64,000 bases of DNA from Clostridia bacterium (GCA_018432615.1 JAHDSQ010000003.1:1-64000); one strand, 5' to 3'. Positions 47,804 through 58,215 are shown, counted from the first letter of the stretch. Made by a program: numbers and translations. Notes: generated from the letters alone by a model not told the origin.

Positions 47804-48436
47804 TTAAATATTTCCGCTGTTTTCACTGATTTTGCTGGAAAAAGTACTTACTGCCGTACCTGTTCTCTCGATATACCGTTTGAGCCCTTCCGGACCTCTG
47901 TTGTAAGCGGTAAGGGCCATGTGGTAGTCAAAGTCATGCATTTTAAGCAATTTGGCAAGGTAGTATGCCCCTAACTTGATGTTGGAAAGCGGTTCGTTAA
48001 GCAGCTCGTTGTGGTAATCTATCTCCAGTTCTCGACACAATGCCTTGGCGGTGTTCGGTATGAGTTGGCAAAGTCCTTCGGCTCCTTCACTGCTGACGGC
48101 TTGTGAATCATAATCACTTTCTGTTTTAATGAGTTCCAACATAATAGCGGGATCTATCCCATTGTTTTCACTTTCATAAAAAACCGCACCGATGATTTCA
48201 GGTGAGGTGCCGTATTGTTCGGCATACCTGTTAAGTTTCTGCAGCTCATTTTCCAGCTTGATTTTTTCCTGCCGTTCATAAAGCAATTTTTGTTCTATGG
48301 CAAGCAGTTCTTGCTTTATGGCATTTTTTTCGGAATAAAGCATTAAAATGCATAAGAAGGCCATAATAACAATAGTTATGTAGACAAACAGCAGGTATGG
48401 CAATCTAATGTTTTTTCCAATACTTTGTGATAACAT
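47804..48436 (-). CDS. Membrane-anchored lytic transglycosylase (SLT domain)
   Basis: A 210-residue protein. One N-terminal membrane helix (about 12-32) is followed by a coiled coil (about 38-68) and the SLT domain: ELIKTESDYDSQAVSSEGAEGLCQL with the catalytic Glu in KTES, and ALTAYNRGP near the end. It cleaves peptidoglycan glycan strands with anhydro-ring formation. A closely similar fragment lies at 46473. GAGGAAAAG precedes the ATG. Confidence 0.9.
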   Translation of the reverse strand: MLSQSIGKNIRLPYLLFVYITIVIMAFLCILMLYSEKNAIKQELLAIEQKLLYERQEKIKLENELQKLNRYAEQYGTSPEIIGAVFYESENNGIDPAIMLELIKTESDYDSQAVSSEGAEGLCQLIPNTAKALCRELEIDYHNELLNEPLSNIKLGAYYLAKLLKMHDFDYHMALTAYNRGPEGLKRYIERTGTAVSTFSSKISENSGNI

Positions 48437-48557
48437 AACTTTTCCTCCATTATCTTACGAAATAATATCAGATGTAAAAATAAGGGATGGGTTTTTACAC
48501 AGTGGTTGAAATTATATTCGAGAAAAAGACACATGACAACAGAACATATTGTTAATT

Positions 48558-48586
48558 TTGACAAAGAAAATTCTGATAAGTATAAT
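48558..48586 (+). promoter_or_regulatory. Sigma-A promoter of the nfeD-floA operon
   Basis: TTGACA (48558-48563), a 17-base spacer and TATAAT (48581-48586). Both boxes are perfect consensus. It lies 139 bases before the nfeD start; the rest of 48437-48724 holds no gene. Confidence 0.85.
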
Positions 48587-48724
48587 ATTAAGAAGCGAAA
48601 AAGGATAAAGCTTATTGGCTTCAAGGAAATGTTTAACATCCGGGTAGTTATTCGAGTGGTTAATGTGGTAGAATGAGTTAGGAAGAAATTTCTATATTCT
48701 GATTCAGAGAAGGCAGGTGAAATA

Positions 48725-50041
48725 GTGAAAAGGAAAGGAATAGCTTGTCTGTTGTTTGTTATTATCTTTATGTGTTTTGCTTTCGGCAACCTGACGGCTT
48801 CTCCGGATAAACTCGTGTATGTGATTCCGATTGACGATACAATCGATGCGGGCTTAGCAGGTTTTGTAGAGAGGGGTTATCGGGAAGCAGAGGAAAATGG
48901 GGCAGAGCTTGTTGTATTAGAGATTGACACCCCCGGCGGAGTCGTTGAAGCTGCTGTGGATATTCGTGATACGATTATTAACAGTCTGGTGCCTTCGTCT
49001 GCCTATGTTAAGGGAAGGGCCATATCGGCGGGCACCCTGATTACCGTGGCATGCAAAACAATAGCCATGAAACCCGGGAGTACTATTGGCGCGGCAGAGC
49101 CACGCATAGGGCTGGAAAAGGCAGATGAAAAATATGTCTCGTATTTTGCTCAGGAAATGGTATCCACCGCGGAGATTTATGGCCGGGATCCTGAGATTGC
49201 GGCTGCCATGGTTGATAGTGACAGAGTCGTGCCGGGTTTGTCGGAAAAAGGGAAACTTTTGACCATGAGCTATAAAAAAGCAGAAGAGTACGGTTATGCG
49301 GATCATATTGTTAATAGCAGAGAGGAGCTTCTGACCTTGTTGGATTTGGGTGAGGCGGAAGTAGTTCAGGCAACACCTACCGTTTCCGAGGGTCTGATAA
49401 GATTGGTAACTAACCCGTACATTGCACCGCTGCTGCTGACACTTGGTATTGCCGGGGTAGTAATCGAGGTCTTTACGATGGGCTTTGGTATTCCCGGGAT
49501 TTTAGGTATAGCCTTTTTAAGCTTGTATTTTGGAGGGCATCTATTAGCCGGTTTTACCTCTTGGGGAATTATACTGTTGTTCTTATTGGGTATAATTCTA
49601 TTAGGAGTGGAAGTAATTGTTCCCGGTTTTGGGTTGCCGGGTATTTCCGGAATAACCTGTATGGTTGTCAGTATTGTTTTGGCTGCTCCCAGTTGGGAGG
49701 CGGGACTTGTGTCTTTAGTGCTGGCCATTGTAGGTACGATTATTCTACTTTTGCTCAGCTTTAAGATACTGAAACGTCGTAATCTCTTGCAGCGACTGGT
49801 TCTTGGATTAAAATATGATAAACAGAGCGGATATGTTCCCGGGAGCAAGGACCTCAGTGTTTATATCGGCGCTTTGGGTGTTGCCTACACGGTGTTAAGG
49901 CCCGCGGGGGGCATGCTCTTAGAAGACGGGACCCGTTTGGACGTTGTAACAAATGGAGAGTACATTAATAAAAACGAGAAAGTAAAGGTTGTTAACGTTG
50001 AGGGAATGCGGGTCATTGTGGAAAGAATAAGCGAGACTTAG
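48725..50041 (+). CDS. NfeD family membrane serine protease
   Basis: Long-form NfeD of 438 residues. A signal peptide is followed by a ClpP-like periplasmic domain (EIDTPGGVVEAA, GRAISAGTLI with the catalytic Ser, and MKPGSTIGAAEP). Several transmembrane helices (about 230-345) and a C-terminal OB-fold domain (about 365-438) complete it. It is paired with a flotillin gene, the usual arrangement; the pair works in membrane microdomains. GTG start after AGGTGA. Confidence 0.92.
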   Translation: MKRKGIACLLFVIIFMCFAFGNLTASPDKLVYVIPIDDTIDAGLAGFVERGYREAEENGAELVVLEIDTPGGVVEAAVDIRDTIINSLVPSSAYVKGRAISAGTLITVACKTIAMKPGSTIGAAEPRIGLEKADEKYVSYFAQEMVSTAEIYGRDPEIAAAMVDSDRVVPGLSEKGKLLTMSYKKAEEYGYADHIVNSREELLTLLDLGEAEVVQATPTVSEGLIRLVTNPYIAPLLLTLGIAGVVIEVFTMGFGIPGILGIAFLSLYFGGHLLAGFTSWGIILLFLLGIILLGVEVIVPGFGLPGISGITCMVVSIVLAAPSWEAGLVSLVLAIVGTIILLLLSFKILKRRNLLQRLVLGLKYDKQSGYVPGSKDLSVYIGALGVAYTVLRPAGGMLLEDGTRLDVVTNGEYINKNEKVKVVNVEGMRVIVERISET

Positions 50042-50100
50042 GGAAAGAAAGCTCATAGCAAGAGAGCTTTGCAATAAAAAATAAAAAGGGGGAATTTGTT

Positions 50101-51093
50101 TTGTCGCCATTTATTTCTTTTGTTATTATGGTTGTTATGATCTTAATAGCCGTGGTGATTTTATTCAGCTTTATTCCGGTTGGACTGTGGATTTCAGCTA
50201 TGGCTGCCGGAGTGCGTGTCGGCATATTTACACTGGTAGGGATGCGGCTGAGGCGCGTGCCGCCTAGTCTGATTGTCAACAGTCTTATTAAGTCCAGCAA
50301 AGCAGGTATCAAAGTCACTATCAATCAGTTGGAAGCCCACTATTTGGCAGGGGGGAATGTTGACCGCGTTGTAAACTCTCTTATTGCGGCAGAAAGAGCT
50401 AACATTCCGTTGCCTTTTGAAAGAACGGCCGCCATCGATTTGGCAGGGCGTAATGTTTTGGAAGCCGTTCAAATGAGCGTCAATCCTCGGGTCATTGAGA
50501 CGCCCGTCATAGCCGCAATGGCTAAGGATGGGATCGAGGTAAGGGCCCGGGCCAGAGTAACGGTACGTGCCAACATTGATCGCCTGGTAGGGGGTGCCGG
50601 AGAAGAAACCATCATTGCCCGTGTAGGTGAGGGGATTGTTACGACAGTGGGTAGTTCCGGAACACACAAGGGAGTGCTGGAAAATCCTGATTTAATTTCT
50701 CGCACCGTTCTTGATAAAGGGCTCGATGCCGGAACAGCATTTGAAATACTTTCTATCGACATTGCTGATGTCGATGTGGGACGGAACATTGGTGCTCAAT
50801 TGCAGACCGACCAGGCTGAAGCCGATAAGCGGATCGCACAGGCTAAAGCTGAAGAACGGCGTGCGCTTGCCGTAGCAAGAGAACAGGAAATGAAGGCTGC
50901 TGTTCAGGAAATGCGTGCTAAGGTTGTGGAAGCAGAAGCCGAAGTTCCCAAGGCTATGGCTGCTGCCTTGCGTGAAGGAAAGCTGGGTGTCATGGATTAT
51001 TACAATATGCAGAATGTAATTGCTGATACCGGCATGAGGGAATCAATCGCCAAACCGAACCAGGATAAGGGCCAATCCGGACCGTTAGGTTAA
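50101..51093 (+). CDS. floA: Flotillin-like protein FloA
   Basis: A 330-residue membrane scaffold of the UPF0365/FloA family. An N-terminal hydrophobic hairpin (about 5-45) precedes an SPFH-like domain, followed by an Ala/Glu-rich coiled coil (about 235-295, [26 protein letters not shown]). It organises functional membrane microdomains. TTG start with AAAGGGGG upstream. It follows nfeD by 59 bases. Confidence 0.94.
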   Translation: MSPFISFVIMVVMILIAVVILFSFIPVGLWISAMAAGVRVGIFTLVGMRLRRVPPSLIVNSLIKSSKAGIKVTINQLEAHYLAGGNVDRVVNSLIAAERANIPLPFERTAAIDLAGRNVLEAVQMSVNPRVIETPVIAAMAKDGIEVRARARVTVRANIDRLVGGAGEETIIARVGEGIVTTVGSSGTHKGVLENPDLISRTVLDKGLDAGTAFEILSIDIADVDVGRNIGAQLQTDQAEADKRIAQAKAEERRALAVAREQEMKAAVQEMRAKVVEAEAEVPKAMAAALREGKLGVMDYYNMQNVIADTGMRESIAKPNQDKGQSGPLG

Positions 51094-51132
51094 AAATCAA
51101 CAGAGACTTTTATATGATTGGGGTGATCCCCT

Positions 51133-51639
51133 TTGGACAATATATTTGGGATAATACTGCTGATACTTTTCATTGTTTTCCGCAGCAGCAGGGACAGGAA
51201 AAGAGGCATGAAAAAAGAACCGGCCCGAAAAACCCCCGCACGTAGCGGTATGGAACGGCAAACGGTTCAACAAAAGAAAGTTTTCGAAACCAACACCGCA
51301 AGGCGTGATGAAGCAATTCGCAAACAGCCTGCCACAGTTTTTCAAAAGTCTGCCGAGCAAGTCGGCAAGGCAAAAACAAAAGACAAGGTGGCTGCAAAAC
51401 CTTTGGCTGAGGGTGAGAGTAAATACGCGTGGGTAGAAAAAAATGCTGAAAAACAACAGAACACTGATGTAATAACGTTTCCGGAGAGTAATGAGGTAAG
51501 ACCAATTACTGTAGATGACCTGGAAATTACCGGCCAAGAATTAAGGAAGGCGGTCATCTGGAGCGAGATTTTACAGAGACCGGCTCATCGAAGGTCGCGC
51601 CGACATTATCCGATTGCCAAGAACCCCTGCCGTTTTTAA
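51133..51639 (+). CDS. Hypothetical membrane-anchored basic protein
   Basis: A 168-residue protein with one short N-terminal hydrophobic helix (about 4-16), then a long lysine/alanine/glutamine-rich, probably disordered stretch, and a C-terminal patch LEITGQELRKAVIWSEILQRPAHR that looks conserved. Start TTG with GGGGTGA upstream. The stop codon lies inside the following terminator hairpin. I do not recognise a family; it sits between floA and the sporulation genes yqfC-yqfD. Confidence 0.65.
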   Translation: MDNIFGIILLILFIVFRSSRDRKRGMKKEPARKTPARSGMERQTVQQKKVFETNTARRDEAIRKQPATVFQKSAEQVGKAKTKDKVAAKPLAEGESKYAWVEKNAEKQQNTDVITFPESNEVRPITVDDLEITGQELRKAVIWSEILQRPAHRRSRRHYPIAKNPCRF

Positions 51640-51660
51640 CGGCAGGGGTTCTTTGTTCTG
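51619..51660 (+). terminator. Strong hairpin terminator overlapping the end of the preceding gene
   Basis: A 16-base perfect stem (51619-51634 with 51638-51653) around TTT, then a T-rich tail. It separates the floA region from yqfC. Confidence 0.8.
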
Positions 51661-51707
51661 TTTAGGTGCTAAAGGGCATAGAATTATTGGGGAGTGGGGG
51701 AGATGGG

Positions 51708-51992
51708 GTGAATACGAAAACAAGCAGTAAGGGAATACAAAACAAAATGGCCGGTTGGTTGGATTTGCCCAAAGATATTGTCCTTAATTTGCCGAAAATC
51801 AGCATGATCGGTAATATGCAGCTATATATTGAAAACCATCATGGGTTAATAGAGCTGGGTGCCGAAAAGGTCCGAATTTCTGTCAGCACCGGAGAAGTAG
51901 TAATAAATGGTGATGGATTGACAGTGCGTGCCATCACAAGGGATGAGATATACCTGGATGGGAACATTCAATCGATTCGGTATAATCGCTAG
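51708..51992 (+). CDS. yqfC: Sporulation protein YqfC
   Basis: A 94-residue protein, close to the usual length of YqfC, with LPKDIVLNLPKISMIGNMQLYIENH typical of the family. The GTG at 51708 is chosen because GGGGGAGATG lies upstream. yqfD follows after 11 bases, the invariant partner in spore formers. It belongs to the mother-cell sporulation set; its biochemical role is not known. Confidence 0.88.
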   Translation: MNTKTSSKGIQNKMAGWLDLPKDIVLNLPKISMIGNMQLYIENHHGLIELGAEKVRISVSTGEVVINGDGLTVRAITRDEIYLDGNIQSIRYNR

Positions 51993-52003
51993 GAGGAGCC
52001 AAT

Positions 52004-53203
52004 ATGAACTGGCATACCGGAATCACCGGTTACCTCATAGTATATTTGTGGGGGGATGACCCGGAAAGGGTCATCAACATGGCTATAAGCAGGGGAATAA
52101 GAATATGGGATATAGAGCAGAGGGATGATGGGCGCTATCTCCTTAAGGTGCGGCCAAGGGAGTATAGGGCCTTGCGCGTTTTGAGCAGACGATCATCCTG
52201 TCGCGTGAAGGTGGCGGGCAAGCGAGGTTTGCCCTTTGTTGCACTGCGTGTGAGACGAAGAAAAATATTGACTGCGGGGTTGTTGTTTTTTTGTCTTGCA
52301 CTCTATACCTTGGGTTGCTTTGTTTGGTCCATAGAAATAGAAGGTAACGAAAGAGTCACGGTTGAGGAAATAACGTTGGCGGCGGAGAAATCCGGGTTAA
52401 AAATAGGGGCCTTAAAATATAATCTTGAACAGGATGAATTGGGTGAAAAACTTCTGGCAACACTTCCTGAACTGGTCTGGGTAGGGATAAGATTGGAAGG
52501 AACAAAAGCGATAATTAAGGTTGCGGAGAAAATACCATCGCCTTGTGCAGAAGAAACCGCACCGGCTCACCTTTTAGCAGGCTGCGACGGAAGGATTGAG
52601 GAGATGCTTGTTCTAACGGGGACACCCCTTGTGAAAGAGGGGGATGTGGTACAAAAAGGGCAGGTCTTGATTGCCGGGTTTGCTTATCCCGAACTTGTCT
52701 ATGACCAAAACGGAGAGCCGGTAGCAAAAGGGCAGCCGGAAAAGGTGAGGGCCCGTGGTTTGGTGCGGGCTTATATAAAAAGAAGCTGCGAAAAGGAGTG
52801 CCCGATAAAAGAAGAGAGAACTTGTGACAGTGGTAATATGGCTAAGAGAGTTTTGCTAAAATTCGCAGGAAGGGAGATCGTGATCAAAGGCCCCGGCGAG
52901 GTTCCTTATGAGACGTATCGTACTGTCCAGCAGGTAAAAACACTGTATGGCGGGAGGAATAAACAGGGTGTTGTCGAAATTATCACTATAGAATATTTGG
53001 AACAATTACGTGAAGTGCATTACTGGGGATTAAAGGGAGCCTACCAAGAGGCTCTCAACAAGGCAAAAGAAGAGATATTTGCTTTGTTGCCAAAGGATTG
53101 TCGGGTTGTAGCGGAAGAGAATGAGCCGGTGGATGAGGAATTGAAAGATGTCGTGAGAGTACGATATATACTTGAAACAATTGAGAATATTGGCGTTTAC
53201 TGA
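52004..53203 (+). CDS. yqfD: Sporulation protein YqfD
   Basis: A 399-residue membrane protein: N-terminal soluble domain, one transmembrane helix (about 88-108), then a large extracytoplasmic part with a POTRA-like beginning (IEIEGNERVTVEEI). It is needed for sporulation in Bacillus with unknown mechanism. AGGAGG precedes the ATG, and it is followed by phoH as in Bacillus. Confidence 0.9.
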   Translation: MNWHTGITGYLIVYLWGDDPERVINMAISRGIRIWDIEQRDDGRYLLKVRPREYRALRVLSRRSSCRVKVAGKRGLPFVALRVRRRKILTAGLLFFCLALYTLGCFVWSIEIEGNERVTVEEITLAAEKSGLKIGALKYNLEQDELGEKLLATLPELVWVGIRLEGTKAIIKVAEKIPSPCAEETAPAHLLAGCDGRIEEMLVLTGTPLVKEGDVVQKGQVLIAGFAYPELVYDQNGEPVAKGQPEKVRARGLVRAYIKRSCEKECPIKEERTCDSGNMAKRVLLKFAGREIVIKGPGEVPYETYRTVQQVKTLYGGRNKQGVVEIITIEYLEQLREVHYWGLKGAYQEALNKAKEEIFALLPKDCRVVAEENEPVDEELKDVVRVRYILETIENIGVY

Positions 53204-53308
53204 TTCGTCATGGCATTATCCGTTTAAATGGTATATAATTAGGCTTTAAGAACGATAGAATCCGTAGTGTTGATCCGTACAAACGGACAAAAGGAGGAAA
53301 AAACCGAA

Positions 53309-54295
53309 TTGAATGCCAATCGTGAGGCACATCTGCATCTTAGTAATCAGGAAGCTGCTGTTTTATACGGTCAAAGTGACGAGAATCTCAAGTTTATCGA
53401 AAACAATCTGAGTGCTAAAGTGATTGCTCGCGGCGGCGAAGTCCGGATAGAAGGGAATCCCGGTGAGGTTGAAACCGCAAAGGATGTATTTACTCAGCTT
53501 TTGGGACTGGTTAGAGCGGGGTCTGCTGTTTCGATTCCTGATATAAATTACTGTATACAGGCTGTTGCCGCAGGTAAAGGCAATCAGCTCGCGGAATCAT
53601 TAAAACAAGTTCTGCAGGTAACGGCACGAGGCAGGCAAATCAAACCCAAAACCATTGGTCAATATCAATATGTACAAGCCATCAAAGGAAATGATTTGGT
53701 GTTTGGGATAGGGCCTGCGGGTACGGGCAAAACCTATCTTGCGGTGGTTATGGCCGTATCTGCTTTGAAAAACAAAGAAGTTAACAGGATCATCCTGACC
53801 AGGCCTGCTGTGGAAGCAGGAGAAAAACTGGGATTTTTGCCCGGCGATTTACAGGAAAAAGTCAATCCGTATTTAAGGCCACTTTACGATGGCTTATACG
53901 ACGTACTGGGGATTGATACCGCTCAACGTTATGTGGATAAGTCAATCATTGAAATTGCTCCCTTGGCCTATATGCGCGGCAGGACACTAGATGATTCCTT
54001 TATCATTCTCGATGAGGCCCAAAATACTACTCCTGAACAGATGAAAATGTTTCTTACGAGGATAGGATTTGGTTCGAAGGCTGTGATAACGGGAGATATT
54101 ACCCAGGTTGATCTGCCAAAAAATTCGAATTCCGGATTAGTAGTGGTACAGAGGATATTAAAGGGTATCAAAGGCATCAGTTTTCAGTATCTGACCCAAG
54201 CCGATGTGGTGAGACATCCGGTGGTACAGAAAATTATTCTGGCTTACGAAGAATATCAGCGCCAGGAGGATAAAGAAAATGGGAAAACTCTCTAA
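53309..54295 (+). CDS. PhoH family ATPase
   Basis: PhoH-like P-loop protein of about 328 residues. A KH-like N-terminal domain precedes the PhoH domain with Walker A GPAGTGKTY and Walker B FIILDEAQNTTPEQ. The TTG at 53309 is preferred because AAAGGAGG lies about 12 bases upstream. A TTG at 53267 would add 14 residues but has no ribosome site. Thought to act on RNA. It sits in the phoH-pgpH-ybeY order. Confidence 0.9.
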   Translation: MNANREAHLHLSNQEAAVLYGQSDENLKFIENNLSAKVIARGGEVRIEGNPGEVETAKDVFTQLLGLVRAGSAVSIPDINYCIQAVAAGKGNQLAESLKQVLQVTARGRQIKPKTIGQYQYVQAIKGNDLVFGIGPAGTGKTYLAVVMAVSALKNKEVNRIILTRPAVEAGEKLGFLPGDLQEKVNPYLRPLYDGLYDVLGIDTAQRYVDKSIIEIAPLAYMRGRTLDDSFIILDEAQNTTPEQMKMFLTRIGFGSKAVITGDITQVDLPKNSNSGLVVVQRILKGIKGISFQYLTQADVVRHPVVQKIILAYEEYQRQEDKENGKTL

Positions 54296-56519
54296 AGGGG
54301 AATCCGCGACAAAAAAACAAAAAAGCCTTTTCCCTTTTAAGAAAGAGGGAAAGCTGCGAAAAAACAGGAAATTATGGCTAAATCTCTGGTTGTTCCTATT
54401 TTTTATAGGGCTTATAGGGGTGTTCGTGATACACTTTATGTCGGAAGAGTATTCTTTAAAGGTTGATACGGTTTCTCCTAATACTATTAAGGCTACGCGA
54501 ACAATAACCTTTGAAGATGAGAAACAAACGGAAGAAATGAAACAGCAAGCCGCCGAGGGTGTTGGCGAGGTGTATGTTCTTGATACTGCGGCGCTGCTGG
54601 AGATGGAAGAAGAGATAGGAAATGTCTTTCTTGATTTCAAGAGCATTTTGCGAAGAAGCAGTAATACTGATAAATTAAACATTCTTAAGAGCCAATACGG
54701 TTTAAGCGACATGACGGCGAATGTTTTGCTTTATATGGAGTCGGACACCATTGAGGCTTTGCAATCGGAGACCTTGAATTTATTAAGAACCAATTGGAGA
54801 AACGGTGTCAGGGATATTGAGGTTGAGGAGAAAACAGAAAAAATATTCAACCAGATTGAACTCTTAAACTATAACGCTCCCTATCGGGAGCTTATCAAGG
54901 CTGTTTTCAACGAGATTGAACTGCAAGGAAACTATAATTATGATGAAAGGGCTACGCAAATGGCTATGGAAGAGGCCGTAGAAAGTGTGGGGCCGGCCAT
55001 GGTCACAATTCGCAAGGGCCAGAAGATTATTGATGAGGGAGAAGTCGTAACCGAAGAGCAGCTGGAGATTTTGCGAGTGCTCGGTTTGCAAAGGGAAGTA
55101 TCTCCTCTTACCGCCATGGCAGGGATCATCATTTTCTTGGTCTTGATTATTATTTTGACTTATCTTTTTGTCAGGCAATACAGAAGGGAGCTTTTTGAAA
55201 AAGGAAATAACCTTATTCTTTTTAGTTTGTTGCTCTTCGTTGTTACTCTGATGATTAAACTCGTGTCCTCCGTTGAAATAAGTTCTCAATCAGACATAGC
55301 GGGGCTTATCGGCTATTTGGTCCCAGTGGCCACCGGTTCTATGCTGATTGCTATTTTGCTTGACACGAAGCTGGCTATCTTTATGACGATAATCTTCAGT
55401 TTCTTTTTGGGAATATTTTGCGACAATCAGTTGCCTTATGCAATTAACGCCTTTGCAGGAGGAGTAGTCGGAGTTTACAGCGTTTCAAGGTTTAGTCAGA
55501 GAATGGATTGGGCTAAGGCAGGCCTATTTATTGCTTGCGCCAATATAGGGTGTATTCTTGCTTTTGCCTTGATAAACTCCAGTCCCTGGAATATAACAAT
55601 GTATGGTCTGATGTTGGGTACTATTAACGGTTTTTTTGCTGCTATCATGGCTTATGGCAGTTTGCCGTTTTTGGAATCAGGGTTTAAGGTGACGACTAGC
55701 GTGAGATTGTTGGAATTATCAAATCCCAATCAACCTTTATTAAAGAGATTACTCCTGGAGGCGCCCGGAACCTATCATCACAGTGTTTTAGTCGGCAACC
55801 TGGGTGAGGCGGCTGCCGATGCGGTCAGTGCCGATTCCCTTTTAGTCCGTGTTGGCGCATATTACCACGATATCGGCAAGCTAAAAAGACCGTACTTTTT
55901 TATTGAGAATCAGCTTGGCGAGGAGAACCCTCATAACAGGCTTACACCGCAGCTAAGCACGCTGATAATCACGTCACATATCAAGGATGGCCTGGAACTG
56001 GCCAAAGAGCATGGTATTCCTCCTATTGTTGCGGATATGATAGAGCAGCATCATGGAACGAGTCTGGTTACCTATTTTTATCATAAAGCAGTAGAAATGG
56101 GGAACGCTGATAGTATCAAAGAGGAAGAATACCGTTACAATGCCCAAAAACCCCAGACCAAGGAAGCGGCAATACTCATGCTAGCCGATAATGTTGAGGC
56201 GGCCGTAAGATCGATGCCGAATGTGACAACGGAAAAGATAGAGGTTCTGGTTCGCAAGATAATCAACGAGAAACTGCAGGACGGTCAGTTAAACGAGTCG
56301 GAATTAAAGTTTAAGGATTTGGAAAAGATCGCCGAAACCTTCACCAGGATACTCAACGGTATTTTCCATACACGGATCGAGTACCCCGAGGGTGTACTGG
56401 AAAAAATGAAGGAAGGGGTTCTGCCGGATGAGAATAGCGATAAGCAACAGGCAGAAGCTGATGCCGGTGACAAGCAAGATAAGAGCAATCAGCCGGAAGG
56501 TGATAAAGCAGGCGGCTAA
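54279..56519 (+). CDS. pgpH: 7TM-HD family cyclic di-AMP phosphodiesterase (PgpH type)
   Basis: A 746-residue membrane protein. One N-terminal helix, a large extracytoplasmic 7TMR-HDED domain (about 60-270), seven transmembrane helices (about 280-475), then a cytoplasmic HD domain with HHSVLVGNLGEAAA and the metal motif YHDIGK. PgpH of Listeria hydrolyses c-di-AMP. GGAGG precedes the ATG, which overlaps the end of phoH by 17 bases. Confidence 0.93.
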   Translation: MGKLSKGESATKKQKSLFPFKKEGKLRKNRKLWLNLWLFLFFIGLIGVFVIHFMSEEYSLKVDTVSPNTIKATRTITFEDEKQTEEMKQQAAEGVGEVYVLDTAALLEMEEEIGNVFLDFKSILRRSSNTDKLNILKSQYGLSDMTANVLLYMESDTIEALQSETLNLLRTNWRNGVRDIEVEEKTEKIFNQIELLNYNAPYRELIKAVFNEIELQGNYNYDERATQMAMEEAVESVGPAMVTIRKGQKIIDEGEVVTEEQLEILRVLGLQREVSPLTAMAGIIIFLVLIIILTYLFVRQYRRELFEKGNNLILFSLLLFVVTLMIKLVSSVEISSQSDIAGLIGYLVPVATGSMLIAILLDTKLAIFMTIIFSFFLGIFCDNQLPYAINAFAGGVVGVYSVSRFSQRMDWAKAGLFIACANIGCILAFALINSSPWNITMYGLMLGTINGFFAAIMAYGSLPFLESGFKVTTSVRLLELSNPNQPLLKRLLLEAPGTYHHSVLVGNLGEAAADAVSADSLLVRVGAYYHDIGKLKRPYFFIENQLGEENPHNRLTPQLSTLIITSHIKDGLELAKEHGIPPIVADMIEQHHGTSLVTYFYHKAVEMGNADSIKEEEYRYNAQKPQTKEAAILMLADNVEAAVRSMPNVTTEKIEVLVRKIINEKLQDGQLNESELKFKDLEKIAETFTRILNGIFHTRIEYPEGVLEKMKEGVLPDENSDKQQAEADAGDKQDKSNQPEGDKAGG

Positions 56520-56916
56520 GGAGTTTTCATTGCCGGATAATGTTGAGGTTAGCGTGACATTTGTTAATGACGAGGAAATGAGGAGCCTGAACAAAGAGTA
56601 TAGAGGTGTTGATAGTTCTACGGACGTCTTGTCATTTGCCTTTAACGAAGGGGAGTGTCCGGCAGAAGAGTTATGTATTGAGGATGTTACGGGCCTTGAT
56701 CTTTTAGGGGATATCGTTATATCTGTGGAAAGAGCTATCTTGCAAGCTAAAGAATATAATCATGGTGTGGACAGGGAAATAGGTTTTCTTACCGTTCACG
56801 GGATGTTGCATTTATTAGGGTTTGACCATAATGATGAAAAAGAAAGAAACAGGATGAGGGAAATGGAAGAGAAAATCCTAAGGTTTGTGGGCTTAACTAG
56901 AGATAAATCGGTTTAA
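56428..56916 (+). CDS. ybeY: Endoribonuclease YbeY (rRNA maturation factor)
   Basis: A 162-residue zinc protein with the H3 motif HGMLHLLGFDH. It begins MRIAISNRQ, the usual YbeY N-terminus, so the start at 56428 is well supported. This makes a 92-base out-of-frame overlap with the end of pgpH, with GGAAGGGG upstream. It processes 16S rRNA 3' ends and takes part in ribosome quality control. Confidence 0.93.
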   Translation: MRIAISNRQKLMPVTSKIRAISRKVIKQAAKEFSLPDNVEVSVTFVNDEEMRSLNKEYRGVDSSTDVLSFAFNEGECPAEELCIEDVTGLDLLGDIVISVERAILQAKEYNHGVDREIGFLTVHGMLHLLGFDHNDEKERNRMREMEEKILRFVGLTRDKSV

Positions 56917-56942
56917 TTTTGTTACTATAGGAGGGTTAAGTT

Positions 56943-58190
56943 TTGTCGGGGCATTTGCTTATTCAGTTTGCGGTTTTGTTTCTTCTGCTTTTGGTCTCGG
57001 CTTTTTTTTCAGCCTCGGAGACAGCTGTGTTTTCAGCCAATAAGATGAGGATCAGGCATATGGCGGAAGAAGGCGAACGCAAGGCAATATTGACTAGGAG
57101 CTTGCTGGAACAGCCCAGTCGTCTTATTTCAACTATTCTGGTTGGTAATAACATCGTTAACATTGCCGCTACTGCCTTGGCAACCAGTATTGCCATCGGT
57201 ATATTCGGTGATGCCGGTACGGGAATAGCAACAGGAGTGATGACTTTATTGGTTCTTGTTTTTGGGGAGATAACCCCTAAGACATTTGCCGCAAAAAGGG
57301 CAGAATTCGTTGCCTTGAGAGTGAGCAGAGCTATAGGTCTTTTCGGAAAGTTGTTTTATCCCGTTGTTCTTATCCTGAATTTTATCACCGGCATCATAGT
57401 AAAACTGCTGGGAGGATCATATCCGGAGCGCTCAATTGTCACGGAGGAAGAGATTCGTATGTTGGTGGGTGTTGGGCAGGAGGAAGGTCTGCTCGATGAG
57501 GATGAGAAGGAAATGATCGAGAGTATTTTCGAGTTTGACGACACGGTGGTACGTGAAGTAATGGTGCCTCGAATTGATATAATTGCTGCCGATGAGAAAG
57601 AGGATATTGAGTATGTTATCAATTTAGTTGTTGCCGTCGGGCATTCGCGGATTCCCGTTTATGGACAGACTATTGATAATATAGTCGGGGTTATTTATGT
57701 CAAGGATCTGCTGCAACCCTTATTGGAGCGAGGGGAAGAACGCGAAATAGCTGAACTGATGCGACCGGCGTATTACGTGCCGGAAAGCAAAAAGGTGAGG
57801 GATTTGTTTGCGGAGATGCGTAAGGAAAAGATCCACATGGCAATTGTCTTGGATGAATATGGGGGAACAGCCGGGATTGTGACAATCGAGGATCTTATTG
57901 AGGAAATTGTCGGCGAAATCCAGGATGAGTTTGACAATGAGGAAATACCGGTTGAAGTTCAGGATGACGGCTCATATCTCGTTGATGCGAGAATGCCGAT
58001 AGATGATATCAATGATTTGCTGGATTTTGATTTGCCCGATGAAGAATTCGACACGATAAGCGGACTTGTTTTCAATAGTCTCGGAAGGATTCCTGTTGAG
58101 GGTGAAAGCGTAGAAATAGACGGACTGAAAATTGTTGTTGAAAAGGTAGTGGGACGTCGTATTACTAAGTTGCGTTTAATTAAACAGTAA
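56943..58190 (+). CDS. CNNM/CorC (HlyC) family transport protein
   Basis: A 415-residue protein: DUF21/CNNM transmembrane domain (about 1-190), a pair of CBS domains (about 205-325, MVPRIDI start) and a CorC_HlyC C-terminal domain. Family members are linked to magnesium or cobalt export. The TTG start follows AGGAGGG. A second magnesium gene, mgtE, begins at 63674. Confidence 0.92.
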   Translation: MSGHLLIQFAVLFLLLLVSAFFSASETAVFSANKMRIRHMAEEGERKAILTRSLLEQPSRLISTILVGNNIVNIAATALATSIAIGIFGDAGTGIATGVMTLLVLVFGEITPKTFAAKRAEFVALRVSRAIGLFGKLFYPVVLILNFITGIIVKLLGGSYPERSIVTEEEIRMLVGVGQEEGLLDEDEKEMIESIFEFDDTVVREVMVPRIDIIAADEKEDIEYVINLVVAVGHSRIPVYGQTIDNIVGVIYVKDLLQPLLERGEEREIAELMRPAYYVPESKKVRDLFAEMRKEKIHMAIVLDEYGGTAGIVTIEDLIEEIVGEIQDEFDNEEIPVEVQDDGSYLVDARMPIDDINDLLDFDLPDEEFDTISGLVFNSLGRIPVEGESVEIDGLKIVVEKVVGRRITKLRLIKQ

Positions 58191-58215
58191 GAACTTGCTT
58201 CAAAGGGGTACGCTG

